From assembly GCA_036374995.1 (NCBI GenBank), contig DASUSS010000108.1, positions 238,299 through 302,298 of the forward strand: a stretch of 64,000 nucleotides of DNA. Direction: 5' to 3'. The translations under genes were made by a program, and so were the position numbers. The DNA comes from SH-MAG3 sp036374995 (lineage in GTDB: Bacteria > Gemmatimonadota > Gemmatimonadetes > Longimicrobiales > RSA9). The notes beneath the pieces were generated by a model. It ran no database searches, was not told the origin of the DNA, and saw nothing but the letters and a program-made list of their open reading frames with translations. Shown one piece after another: positions 16,318 to 27,872 of the stretch (positions are counted from its first letter, which is position 1; each line of letters opens with the position of its first letter).

Positions 16318-17921
16318 GCGCCGCCATCCGTCGCCGGCGTGCCGCGCGCCTTCGCCTCCGCCACCATGCGCGCGACGTCCTCCAGCAGCTGCTGCGCGTC
16401 GTAGACGATGCCGTCCTTGATCGTGTACTTCACGCCGCCGACACGCACCACCTCACCGGCATCGTTCAGCCGGATCGTGCCCGTGCCGTACAGCACCTTC
16501 AGGTTGTGCAGCGGGTTCTCCGGCACGATCACCAGATCGGCCAGATTGCCGACGCGGACGAGGCCGAAATCCGGCTGCCGGCCCTTCGGCTCCATGAGCG
16601 TCTCCGCGCCGCACAGCGTGGCCGCACGGATCACCTCGAGCGGATGGAATCCGGCCTCCTGGAGCAACTCCAGCTCACGCACGTAATCGAAGCCGTACAG
16701 CTTGTAGATGAAGCCGGAGTCGGAGCCGGTGCAGACGCGACCGCCGCGGTTCTTGTACTCGTTCAGGAACTGCATCCAGATCCGGAAGTTTTCCTTCCAC
16801 TCGATCTCGTCCTGTGTCGTCCAGTCGAACCAGTAGGACCCGTGTGATGTCCGGCTCGGCTGATAGAACTGCCACAGCGACGGCAGGGTGTAGGTGTCGT
16901 GCCAGTCGGCGTTCCGCGCGCGCATCACATCGCGGTTCGCCTCGTAGATCGTGAGCGTCGGGTCGAGCACGAAGCCGAGATCGAGCAGCTCGTCCATCAC
17001 GTCGTTCCACTTCTCGCTGCCCGGCGGCGCCGCCTGCTTCCACAGCCGGCCCGCGTGTGCGAACCGATGGTACTCGTCGTTGTAGTTGTAGTCGTACGGA
17101 TATGCCTGGATCGTGCGGTCGGCGAAGAGCGATTCCGGCAGGCCGTACCAGTGCTCCATCGAGCCGAGCCCCAGCCGCGCGGCATCGAGCACGTTCATCC
17201 GTGCGACACCGGTCTGCGCGAGATGCGCCTGCGTGCCGAGGCCGTTCTTCCGCGCCTCGTCGAGCAGCGCCGCCATGATGTCCGGGTCGTACGACCCGAG
17301 CTTGAACCCGTCGACGCCGCGCTGCTTCGCCCAGCGCACGTATTCGCGCGCCCGCTCCGGCGTGTCGATCGGCCCGTCGTCCCAGCCGCTGCCCGGCCGC
17401 ACGTAGACGAACACGCGCGGCGCCGTGATCTGGTTCCGTGCGCTGCGCTCCCGCGCGCGCAGTGTCCAGTCGACACCATTGCCGCTGCCCGGATCGCGGA
17501 TCGTCGTGACACCGTGCGCCAGCCACAGCTTGTAGACGTATTCCGCCGGCGTACCCTGCTGCCCGCCGCCCGTGTGCGCGTGCAGATCGACGAAGCCGGG
17601 CAGCGCGTACATGCCCCGCGCGTCGATCACGTGATCGGCACCCTCCGGCGGCGTGAGCTCACGCTGGACACCCGGCGCTCCCGCGCTCCGGATCTGCCGG
17701 ATCCGGTTCCCCTCGATGACGATGTCGACGGGCCCCTGCATGGGCGCGCCCGTGCCGTCGATCAGGTTCGCGCCCATGATCACCAGCCGGCGGAACGGAC
17801 CGGCCCCTTCGCCGGCCGGCCGGTCGGGCGCCTCGGGGACGCTCTGCGCCTGGAGTCTCGAGGCGGTCGGCAGCAGTGCTGCGAGCAGTGCGGCAGCGCG
17901 CGCCGCGGATCGTAGAGTCAT
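16314..17921 (-). CDS. Secreted amidohydrolase
   Basis: 535 aa member of the metal-dependent amidohydrolase superfamily (imidazolonepropionase-like group), probably periplasmic. A signal peptide covers residues 1-23 (ending RLQAQ). The metal-binding HxH is in GFVDLHAHTGGG, further histidines appear in GTQAHLAQTG and SMEHWYG, and the conserved aspartate is in CTGSDSGF. The C-terminal beta-sandwich residues (VIVPENPLHNLKVLYG) complete the fold. The ATG at 17921 begins the signal peptide; the frame is open further upstream without family support. It is coupled to the downstream deacetylase gene. Confidence 0.88.
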   Translation of the reverse strand: MTLRSAARAAALLAALLPTASRLQAQSVPEAPDRPAGEGAGPFRRLVIMGANLIDGTGAPMQGPVDIVIEGNRIRQIRSAGAPGVQRELTPPEGADHVIDARGMYALPGFVDLHAHTGGGQQGTPAEYVYKLWLAHGVTTIRDPGSGNGVDWTLRARERSARNQITAPRVFVYVRPGSGWDDGPIDTPERAREYVRWAKQRGVDGFKLGSYDPDIMAALLDEARKNGLGTQAHLAQTGVARMNVLDAARLGLGSMEHWYGLPESLFADRTIQAYPYDYNYNDEYHRFAHAGRLWKQAAPPGSEKWNDVMDELLDLGFVLDPTLTIYEANRDVMRARNADWHDTYTLPSLWQFYQPSRTSHGSYWFDWTTQDEIEWKENFRIWMQFLNEYKNRGGRVCTGSDSGFIYKLYGFDYVRELELLQEAGFHPLEVIRAATLCGAETLMEPKGRQPDFGLVRVGNLADLVIVPENPLHNLKVLYGTGTIRLNDAGEVVRVGGVKYTIKDGIVYDAQQLLEDVARMVAEAKARGTPATDGGA

Positions 17922-18137
17922 GTGTGCCCCCTGTCGGCTGTGCGGAACGTGAGGGTAGTCGGCCGTCGCCCGGCCTGCAACTGCCCGGTCCGTCGGTCCG
18001 TCTCGGAGCACGGGGTCGGAGCGTTCCAACAGGTGGTGCTCGAGTCGTCCCTGCGGACCTAACGATCCGGGCGCGATCCTGATCTACAGGGAGAGGCTCC
18101 GATCGGAGCCGCCACCGTGACCCTGGAGGATTCGCCG

Positions 18138-19247
18138 ATGAATCCATGCCCGACGGCGTGCACGCGCGGCACGGGGCGGTACGCTCCTGCGGCGGCGCGC
18201 ATCGCCCGCCTGCTCGTTCCTCTGCTGCTCCTCACCCCCGCACTCGACGTCGCCGGCCAGCAGCTGGATTGGCCGGAAGGCGAGGTGTACACGGGCACGT
18301 TCAGCATCGCAGCGGTGGACGCGGAGACGGGCGAGATCGGCATCGCGGTGACATCGCGCGTGCCGTGCGTCGGTAACCTCGTGCCGCACGTGAAGGTGGG
18401 TGTCGGCGCGGTTGCGACGCAGGCGCTGGTGCGCGTGGAGTACGGCGCCGAGCTGCTCGGTCGGCTGGAGGCCGGTGTGCCCCCGCAGGACGCGCTGCGT
18501 CAGGCGATGGCACAGGACGAGGACGCAGCGTTACGGCAGATCGGCGTGATCGCCGCGGACGGCCGGTCGGCCCAGCACACGGGCAGGACCACCCTTCCGT
18601 GGGCCGGCCATCGAGCGGGGCGCGACTACGTGGCCCAGGGCAACGTCCTGGTGGATGCGGGCGTGCTGAACGCCATGGTGCGGCGCTTCGAGGAGACCGC
18701 CGGCAGCGGGCGCCGGCTGGGGGAGCGGCTGATCGAGGCGCTCGCCGCGGGTGATCACGCGGGCGGCGATCGGCGACGCGGTGCGCTCCAGTCGGCCGCG
18801 CTCCTCGTGAGCGACCCGAGGCCCGGCCGGACCACGCGGCCGGACGCCGTTGCCGTAGACCTCGAGATCTGCGAGAGCGTCGACCCGGTGAGCGAGCTCG
18901 AGCGCGTCTACAACACCGTCACCGGCGATCTCGGACACCGCACGCTCCAGCAGTTCCACGGCCCGGACGTGGTCCAGCTCAAGGTGATTCTGCACGCGCT
19001 CGGCTTCTTCCGGCGCGGCGAGCCGGACGTGCGGATGGAGCTCGCGGCACCGTTCTACGATCAGGAGATCGTGAGCGCCGTCAACGCATTCCGCGACGCG
19101 CACGAGCTCTCGGGTCCGCTCGACGGCTCGCCACCGGGACTCGTCGATCAGGAGACGGTCGAGCTGATGTGGCGTGAGCTCGAACAGCGTGGCCTCGCGG
19201 CGGACGTGCGTCGCAGGATCCGCGACCTGACGCGCCCGCGCTACTGA
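18138..19247 (+). CDS. Secreted DUF1028 protein with C-terminal extension
   Basis: 369 aa, exported (hydrophobic signal ending DVAGQ around residue 41). Residues about 50-265 are a DUF1028 domain, an Ntn-hydrolase-like fold: GTFSIAAVDAETGEIGIAVTS at its start, SAQHTGRTTLPWAGHRAG, GNVLVDAGVLNAM, and SAALLVSDPRPG. The last 100 residues resemble a peptidoglycan-binding-like helical domain (VVQLKVILHALGFFRRGEPD). Biochemical function of the family is not settled. TGGAGGA eight bases before the ATG at 18138 selects this start over the GTG at 18117. Confidence 0.82.
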   Translation: MNPCPTACTRGTGRYAPAAARIARLLVPLLLLTPALDVAGQQLDWPEGEVYTGTFSIAAVDAETGEIGIAVTSRVPCVGNLVPHVKVGVGAVATQALVRVEYGAELLGRLEAGVPPQDALRQAMAQDEDAALRQIGVIAADGRSAQHTGRTTLPWAGHRAGRDYVAQGNVLVDAGVLNAMVRRFEETAGSGRRLGERLIEALAAGDHAGGDRRRGALQSAALLVSDPRPGRTTRPDAVAVDLEICESVDPVSELERVYNTVTGDLGHRTLQQFHGPDVVQLKVILHALGFFRRGEPDVRMELAAPFYDQEIVSAVNAFRDAHELSGPLDGSPPGLVDQETVELMWRELEQRGLAADVRRRIRDLTRPRY

Positions 19248-19256
19248 TCCCGCACG

Positions 19257-22493
<3,237 letters not shown>

Positions 22494-22499
22494 TGCCGC

Positions 22500-22616
22500 C
22501 TATCCCTGATCCGCCTTCCGGCTCTCCTTGCGCACTGCCGTCGACAGGATCAGGGCGAAGCCGCCCCAGACGATGCCGGCTATGACAGCGAACGTTGCGA
22601 TCGCCGCAGAGTTCAT
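22500..22616 (-). CDS. MetS-like small subunit of an NSS transporter
   Basis: 38-aa protein, one membrane helix (IATFAVIAGIVWGGFALIL) with a basic tail. The opening MNSAAI and the VWGGF motif match the MetS (methionine/alanine importer small subunit) family, which partners sodium-symporter (NSS) proteins such as MetP. A likely NSS partner is encoded 6 kb away (28567-30027), not adjacent. This gene ends 6 bases before carB. The ATG at 22616 is chosen because it begins the family motif; the upstream in-frame sequence is low-complexity. Confidence 0.68.
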   Translation of the reverse strand: MNSAAIATFAVIAGIVWGGFALILSTAVRKESRKADQG

Positions 22617-22747
22617 GAGATCACCGCGTTCTGCGGCCGGGCGAGCCGCGTGAATGAGTGCGTGAAGTTGCGGGGCACGGGTGGCTGCCGCAAGTGGCCG
22701 GACGGTCAGGGGCGCACTGCGGTTCGAGTCTTGCACCCGGGGTCGGT

Positions 22748-23032
22748 ATGACGACCTACGGCGGCACGATCGAGGAGAGGCTCGGCGCGATCATCGTGGA
22801 CGGCCAGCGCTGCGAGGTGTGGGTGCGCTCGGAGCCGGACGACGACGGGACCTGGCACAACGCGCTGCTGTTCCGCCGCACGGCGCGGGCGGGGACGCGG
22901 GATGCACTGATCGCGGGCGTCGGCTGGCACCTGCCGCCCGGCATCGCACTGGACCGCGCGCGCGAGCTGGAGGAGCAGGAGCAGATCGCGCTGTTCAAGC
23001 GCGCGCTGTCACCGCGCCCCCCGCTGCTGTAG
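22748..23032 (+). CDS. Small protein of unknown function
   Basis: 94 aa, probably cytoplasmic. Two beta strands (AIIVDGQRCEVWVRS and NALLFRRTAR) precede a helical, acidic C-terminus (ALDRARELEEQEQIALFKRAL). No family recognised, but the pattern resembles the small proteins at 8360-8713 and 32177-32440. It is divergent from the metS-carB pair and convergent with the cytochrome gene (11-base gap). The ribosome site is weak (GGGGTCGGT). Confidence 0.6.
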   Translation: MTTYGGTIEERLGAIIVDGQRCEVWVRSEPDDDGTWHNALLFRRTARAGTRDALIAGVGWHLPPGIALDRARELEEQEQIALFKRALSPRPPLL

Positions 23033-23043
23033 CTGCGCTGGCG

Positions 23044-23601
23044 CTAGCGGCTGATCGAGTACACGTACGCGGAGACCTGACGGACCTGCTCGTCCGTGAG
23101 CGGCGCACCGCCGCGGGCCGGCATGGGTGCAGCGAACTCCTTCGGCTGCGGTACGCCGTTCGTGACCGTGGCGACGATCGTCTCATAGCTGCCGTCGATG
23201 TTCAGCCAGGTCGCATCGTCGAGCGGCGGCGCGAGCGGCCCGCCGACACCGTTGGCGCCATGGCAGGCGAAACACACGCCGGGGCCGCCGAAGATCTCCT
23301 GGCCCGCTGCGACCATGTCCTGCGTAACGCCCTCCGGCAGCTCGACGGTCGCCGTCTCACCGGGCTGCTCCACCGGCGCGGCCGTTTCCTCCGGCAGTCT
23401 CAACTCCTCGGCGACGACGCGGTTCGGCGCGCCGTAACGCGACATCGCGCCGGGTTCCTCGCCGCCGATCAGGAGGCTCGGTTTCTCCAGCGGCGCCTTC
23501 GTGTAGCCGCGGTTGTCCGTCGTCGCGGGGTCGCCGCACGCGGCCAGCACCATCACGAGCAGCGCCGCCGTCGTCGGGCGCGCGCACCTGCATACCGTCA
23601 T
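23044..23601 (-). CDS. c-type cytochrome lipoprotein
   Basis: 185 aa. A signal peptide ends in the lipobox LAAC (C at about 22), so it is tethered to a membrane facing the periplasm. A single haem c site, CFACH, lies near residue 110, with the distal methionine ligand in the later APMPARGG. The central linker (about 60 residues) is rich in Pro, Glu and Ala. The C-terminal LTDEQVRQVSAYVYSIS helix is typical of class I cytochromes. It probably carries electrons to a terminal oxidase or other partner not in this window. GGAGG precedes the chosen ATG. Confidence 0.86.
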   Translation of the reverse strand: MTVCRCARPTTAALLVMVLAACGDPATTDNRGYTKAPLEKPSLLIGGEEPGAMSRYGAPNRVVAEELRLPEETAAPVEQPGETATVELPEGVTQDMVAAGQEIFGGPGVCFACHGANGVGGPLAPPLDDATWLNIDGSYETIVATVTNGVPQPKEFAAPMPARGGAPLTDEQVRQVSAYVYSISR

Positions 23602-23642
23602 CCATCCTCCAGGAACGAATTCGCGTACCACCGTGGTGCTGC

Positions 23643-24230
23643 TCACGCGCGCTGACCGCCGCCGGCCGCGATCTGCCGGGCCGTGAGGCCGAGGTCCTCG
23701 GCAATGCCCCGCATCGCTTCGATCACGTTCGCAATGTGGCGATCCAGGTCGAGGCCGATCAGCTCCGCGCCGCGCCGGACCTCCTCGCGATCCACGCCGC
23801 GCGCAAACGCCGGGTCCTTCATCTTCTTCTTCACCGACTTCGGCGTCATGTCGTCGATGCCGCCCGGCCTCACGAGCGCCGTGGCCGTGACGAGGCCGGA
23901 GAGCTCATCGCAGGCGACGAGTGCGCGATCGAGTGGAGTCTCCGGCTCGGTGCCGGTGAACTCGCTGCGATGCGCGAGGATCGCATGCAGCACCTCCTCG
24001 GGGTAGCCGAGCCGTCTCAGCTCATCGACCGCGCGCAGCGGATGCTCGTCGGGGTACTTCTCCCAGTCGAGATCGTGCAGCAGGCCGGCCAGTCCCCAGA
24101 GGTCCTCGTCCGCACCGCTGCTGCGCGCGTACCACCGCACCGCGGACTCCACGGACCGCATGTGATTGCGAAGGCCCGGGTTGTCCACCCACTCCTCCAG
24201 CAGGGCGAGCGCTTCCTCGCGAGACGGCAT
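23643..24230 (-). CDS. HD-domain phosphohydrolase-like protein
   Basis: 195 aa cytoplasmic protein of the HDIG/HDOD-like hydrolase group. An early histidine (LRNHMRS, about residue 20) and the HD doublet in LLHDLDWEKYPDEHP (about 50-64) supply the metal site, followed by AILAHR and CDELSGL. Family members hydrolyse phosphate esters of nucleotides, but the substrate here is not determinable. GAAGGAGAGC before the ATG fixes the start. It is 41 bases upstream of the cytochrome gene on the same strand. Confidence 0.82.
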   Translation of the reverse strand: MPSREEALALLEEWVDNPGLRNHMRSVESAVRWYARSSGADEDLWGLAGLLHDLDWEKYPDEHPLRAVDELRRLGYPEEVLHAILAHRSEFTGTEPETPLDRALVACDELSGLVTATALVRPGGIDDMTPKSVKKKMKDPAFARGVDREEVRRGAELIGLDLDRHIANVIEAMRGIAEDLGLTARQIAAGGGQRA

Positions 24231-24294
24231 GCTCTCCTTCCGGTCGCTGTCTACGGGCGGGAATAATGGTGCGCGGCGGGCCCCTTGTAAACGG

Positions 24295-24318
24295 CGCGCC
24301 GCCGCCGCGGGCGGCGCG
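24295..24318 (-). terminator. hairpin downstream of nth
   Basis: A perfect 9-bp stem (CGCGCCGCC with its complement) and 6-base loop lie 77 bases after the nth stop. On the minus strand GTTT follows shortly. It fits a G/C-rich terminator for the repair genes, though the T run is short. Confidence 0.45.
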
Positions 24319-24394
24319 GCCCGGCCTCGCGGCGGCCGCGCGCGCGGGAAACGGACCCGGATCGTGGACGCGAGCGTCGTGTCCCGCTCGTCCG

Positions 24395-25210
24395 TCACAC
24401 GCGGGAGCTCGGACAGATGTCGTTCAGCATGCACGCCTCGCAGCGCGGCGTCGGGGCCCTGCAGATCGCGCGGCCGTGGTAGATGAACAGGTGCGGCAGA
24501 TCGGTCCACTCGGAGCGGTCGACCAGCTTCATCAGGTCGACCTCGATCTTCTCCGGATCGGTCTCGCGCGTGAGCCCCAGCCGGCCGCTGACACGCCGCA
24601 CGTGCGTGTCGACCACGACGCCTTCGTCGATGCCGAATGCATTCCCGAGCACGACGTTCGCCGTCTTGCGGCCGACGCCGGGCAGCTTCACGAGCGCATC
24701 CATGTCGGCGGGCACCTCGCCGGCGTGCCGATCCACGAGGGCCGTGGCCATGCCGAGCAGGCTCTTCGCCTTGTTGCGGAAGAACCCCGTCGGCTTGATC
24801 AGCTCTTCCAGCTCATCCGTCCGGGCGGCGGCCAGGTCGTCGGGAGCGGGATACCTGCGGAACAGCGCGGGCGTGACCATGTTGACCCGCTCATCGGTGC
24901 ACTGCGCCGACAGGATCGTCGCGGTCAGCAGCTCGTAGGCATTGCGATGATCGAGCGAGCACTTCGCGTCCGGATAGGCCGCGTGCAGCCGCCGCAGGAT
25001 CTCGTTCGTGCGCTCGCGCTTCGCAGCGAGACTCTCACGCCCGCGGCGCGGCCTCGACGGCTTCGCGGCGCGCGACGCCTTCTTCGTCGCGCGTGCGACG
25101 GTTCCGCCCGGGGCACCCTTCACGGCGCGCGGCGCCTTCTGCTCCGAGCGCGTCCCGCGCGCCTTCTCACGGTCCGGCCGTTCGCCGTCCGTCTCAGCTC
25201 GCTTTGCCAC
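24395..25210 (-). CDS. nth: Endonuclease III with basic N-terminal extension
   Basis: DNA glycosylase/AP lyase removing oxidised pyrimidines; 271 aa. The catalytic K182 is in the helix-hairpin-helix LPGVGRKTANVV, D201 is in VVDTHVRR, and the iron-sulfur cluster cysteines C250, C257, C260 and C266 have the exact CX6CX2CX5C spacing. The first 65 residues are a Lys/Arg/Ala-rich tail not found in E. coli Nth and probably unstructured. The start is GTG 25210, inside the end of the preceding PolX-like gene (17-bp overlap), so the two are likely translated together. Confidence 0.93.
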   Translation of the reverse strand: MAKRAETDGERPDREKARGTRSEQKAPRAVKGAPGGTVARATKKASRAAKPSRPRRGRESLAAKRERTNEILRRLHAAYPDAKCSLDHRNAYELLTATILSAQCTDERVNMVTPALFRRYPAPDDLAAARTDELEELIKPTGFFRNKAKSLLGMATALVDRHAGEVPADMDALVKLPGVGRKTANVVLGNAFGIDEGVVVDTHVRRVSGRLGLTRETDPEKIEVDLMKLVDRSEWTDLPHLFIYHGRAICRAPTPRCEACMLNDICPSSRV

Positions 25211-26942
25211 TGCGCCTCTGTTTCCGTTCGTCCAGGTATTGCTCGACATCCTCGAGCGGCCACGCATTGATGACGTGGTCCGTCGTGAGCCACGCCTTGC
25301 GTGCGATGCCGACGCCGTAGCGCACGACACGCAGCGCGCTGACGGAATGAGCGTCGGGATTGATCGCGGTGCGTACGCCCAGTGCACGGGCGCGCGGCCA
25401 GTGCTGCCACGACATGTCGAGCCGGTGCGGGTCCGCATTGATCTCGATCGCCACTCCGCACTCTGCCGCGCGATCGATCACTGCGTCGAGATCCACGTCG
25501 TAGCCGTCGCGGATGAGGAGCAGCCGGCCGGTTGCGTGGCCGAGCATGGTCAGGCGCGGATCCGACACGGCGCGCTCGATCCGTTTCGTCATGGCCTTCC
25601 GCTCCGTGCGGAACAGCGAGTGGACGGAGCCGATCACGAAGTCGAACGACTCGAGCACACCCGCATCCGCGGAGTAGTCGAGGCTGCCGTCCGCCAGGAT
25701 GTCCGCCTCGATGCCCTTGAGCAGTCGCAGCTCCCTGCCGCGATGGCGGTTCCACGCATCGATCTCGCGGTGCTGACGGCGGATCTGCGCGAGCTGGAGA
25801 CCGCCGGCGTAACCCGCATTCCGCGAATGATCGGCGATCCCGAGGTACTGCCACCCCAGCGCCAGCGCGCCCTCGGCCATCTCCTCGACGCTCGCCCTGC
25901 CGTCGCTGTGCGTGGTGTGGCAGTGGAAGCAGCCGCGCAGGTCGTCCGGCTCGACGAGACGGGGCAGTGCATGCTCGCGGGCGAGCGCCACCTCCTCGCC
26001 GGTCTCGCGCAGCTCGGGAGGGACCGGCTGCAGTGCGAGAGCCTCGTAGATCGCGTCTTCGGTACTCGCGCGCAGCAACTCCCCGCCGTCCCGCAGGCCG
26101 TCCGGCGTCAGCACCAGACCCCGCCCGACCGCAACCGCGGCGACGGCATCGATGTGCGCTGCGGACCCCGTCGTGTGCAGCAGCACGGCCCCGAGACGGT
26201 CGGGCTCCGCGAGACACACTTCGACCGACAGCCCATCGCCGAACCGGCCGCGGATCGTGCGGTCGTCACCCTCGTACCACGTGAGCCCGGCCGCCGCCCG
26301 GATGCGTGCAGCGATCCGCCCCGGCGAGACGCTCAGCACGCTCACGAGCACGATCCCATCGACGATCTCGAGGCCGCGCCGCAGCGCGCCACCGATGTAC
26401 GTCCGCTCGATTCCCGGAATCTCGTCCAGGAATCCGGCGAGCCGGAGCGCGGCGGCTTCCGCCTCGTGATAGCGCCGCCGTCCTGCGAGGCCGCGCGCGA
26501 ACGCGATCCCCTCCAGCACGCGCTGCTGCGTGCGTGCACCGAAGCCGCGCACCGCGGCGATGCGGCCGCTGTGTGCGGCGGCCTCGAGCGCGTCGAGATC
26601 GGCAATGCCCAGCTCGCCGTACAGCTGGGCGATCTTCTTCGGGCCGAGGCCCGGCACACGCAGCAGCTCGCGCATACCCGAGGGCGCGCGCTCCCGGAGC
26701 GCGAGCAGGTAGCTCGATTCGCCGGTCACGACCAGCTCCTCGATGATGCGCGCGGTCGCCGGCCCGATGCCGGGCAGCGCGCGCAGCGAGTCGGATGCGA
26801 GCAGAGCGCGCGGATCGCGCTCCGCCTTCTCGAGCGCCCGCGCCGCACTCCGGAACGCGCGCGCCTTGAAGCGATTCTCACCGCTCGCCTCGAGCAGCGT
26901 CGCGATCTCCTCCAGCACCATCGCGATCGCGTACTTATCCAT
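25194..26942 (-). CDS. PolX-like protein: PHP phosphoesterase with inactivated polymerase domain
   Basis: 582 aa, the normal length of bacterial PolX. Helix-hairpin-helix motifs lie at 55-64 and 95-104, followed by the polymerase-beta-type palm and a C-terminal PHP domain. The palm motif reads GGALRRGLEIVDGIVLVSV (residues 184-202). Bacillus PolX has two catalytic aspartates where this protein has Gly and Val. The third carboxylate position is Glu (E241) rather than Asp. Polymerisation is therefore unlikely. The PHP metal ligands are complete: H340, H342, D371-H372, H441, H469, E500, D530, H532. It overlaps nth downstream and an unknown gene upstream, suggesting a repair role by 3'-end or AP-site processing. 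Confidence 0.87.
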   Translation of the reverse strand: MDKYAIAMVLEEIATLLEASGENRFKARAFRSAARALEKAERDPRALLASDSLRALPGIGPATARIIEELVVTGESSYLLALRERAPSGMRELLRVPGLGPKKIAQLYGELGIADLDALEAAAHSGRIAAVRGFGARTQQRVLEGIAFARGLAGRRRYHEAEAAALRLAGFLDEIPGIERTYIGGALRRGLEIVDGIVLVSVLSVSPGRIAARIRAAAGLTWYEGDDRTIRGRFGDGLSVEVCLAEPDRLGAVLLHTTGSAAHIDAVAAVAVGRGLVLTPDGLRDGGELLRASTEDAIYEALALQPVPPELRETGEEVALAREHALPRLVEPDDLRGCFHCHTTHSDGRASVEEMAEGALALGWQYLGIADHSRNAGYAGGLQLAQIRRQHREIDAWNRHRGRELRLLKGIEADILADGSLDYSADAGVLESFDFVIGSVHSLFRTERKAMTKRIERAVSDPRLTMLGHATGRLLLIRDGYDVDLDAVIDRAAECGVAIEINADPHRLDMSWQHWPRARALGVRTAINPDAHSVSALRVVRYGVGIARKAWLTTDHVINAWPLEDVEQYLDERKQRRSGKAS

Positions 26943-27714
26943 CGGGAGCAGCGTGCACGGTCTGGCCGGCCTCGACACCGACACTCCACTGCGCTGCGTT
27001 CCCGGATATCGCCGTGAAGCACAGCGCGGCAAGCTTGAGTGCCTCCGCAGCCGTGAGAATCGCGTGGTACCCCTGGAGCTCGCCGCCAGGAAGGATGTTC
27101 GCGAAATCCTGCCCCTCTGCGCGCGCGTCCGCGTTCGCCCAGTCCTCGAGCCGGACTGTCGATTCCAGCGTGACGTCGAAGAGACTCAGACCCGGCCGGC
27201 CGGCCCGCACGCCGAGCGCGTACAGCAGATCGAGTCGCTCGGTCCCGCCCTCCTCCGCTGTCGATGCGCTCCAGAAGAAGCCGTCCGCCGGTTCCGGCAC
27301 CGCATCCTCCGACACGCGCGCCCAGATGAGGTTCCGCGGCAGCTGCACATAGCCGGCAGGACGCGCCGGAACGACCGGTCCCGCGATCTCCGGCCGGCCC
27401 GCAACCAGCCCGCGCACCTGAGGCTCCGTCAGACGGTAGACGTGCCGGCCGTGCAGCCAGAAGCGGTATGCACTGAACACGAGTGCGCTCACCTGGGCGA
27501 TCAGCTCGCGCCCGCCGCCCGGCGGAGTGAACTCGCGCAGCAGCTCGCCTGCGGCCGGTGTCATGAACAGCTGCGACGGCGACCACGCCGAACCCGCATC
27601 CTCCTCGCGGACCGCCCGGAACCGCGCTTCATCGAAGACGTCAGGGCCGAAGATGAGGGAGTACGGCGTCGGCCGCGCTGCGGTCCCGCCGGTGCGGTCG
27701 GCTGGCTGTGTCAT
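26935..27714 (-). CDS. Conserved-looking protein of unknown function
   Basis: 259 aa, no signal peptide or membrane segment, no motif I recognise. The sequence looks like a well-folded alpha/beta protein: an N-terminal PYSLIFGPDVFDEARFRAV, a central IAQVSALVFSAYRFWLHGR, and YVQLPRNLIWARV. It overlaps the start of the PolX-like gene by 8 bases, making an overlapping three-gene run with PolX-like and nth. It might therefore work with them, but this is inference from position only. An inverted-repeat element lies just upstream. Confidence 0.72.
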   Translation of the reverse strand: MTQPADRTGGTAARPTPYSLIFGPDVFDEARFRAVREEDAGSAWSPSQLFMTPAAGELLREFTPPGGGRELIAQVSALVFSAYRFWLHGRHVYRLTEPQVRGLVAGRPEIAGPVVPARPAGYVQLPRNLIWARVSEDAVPEPADGFFWSASTAEEGGTERLDLLYALGVRAGRPGLSLFDVTLESTVRLEDWANADARAEGQDFANILPGGELQGYHAILTAAEALKLAALCFTAISGNAAQWSVGVEAGQTVHAAPDG

Positions 27715-27729
27715 CGGCGCAACCTATCA

Positions 27730-27755
27730 CCTGCCGGCGGACCCTGCCGGCGGAC
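27730..27755. repeat. 13-bp tandem duplication
   Basis: CCTGCCGGCGGAC occurs twice in direct tandem (27730-27742 and 27743-27755), abutting the left arm of the 123-bp inverted-repeat element. It looks like a slippage product. Confidence 0.8.
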
Positions 27756-27872
27756 CAGGCACCAGATATCCGTTATGGCGCATCCCATCATGCGATCGCC
27801 CCGCGGCCGGCACGGAACCGCGACATCCGCATGACGCTACCGGTCATAACGGATATCTGGTGCCTGGTCCGC
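27750..27872. repeat. 123-bp element with perfect 28-bp inverted repeats
   Basis: The left arm (27750-27777) and right arm (27845-27872) are exact reverse complements over 28 bases, around a 67-bp centre. The arms contain GGCACCAGATATCCG. The right arm overlaps the 3' end of the zincin gene and encodes its last residues (about ADQAPDIRYDR). It resembles a small non-autonomous palindromic element (MITE or REP type). A long RNA hairpin would form in transcripts from either side and may act as a terminator or processing site. No transposase is nearby. Confidence 0.8.
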
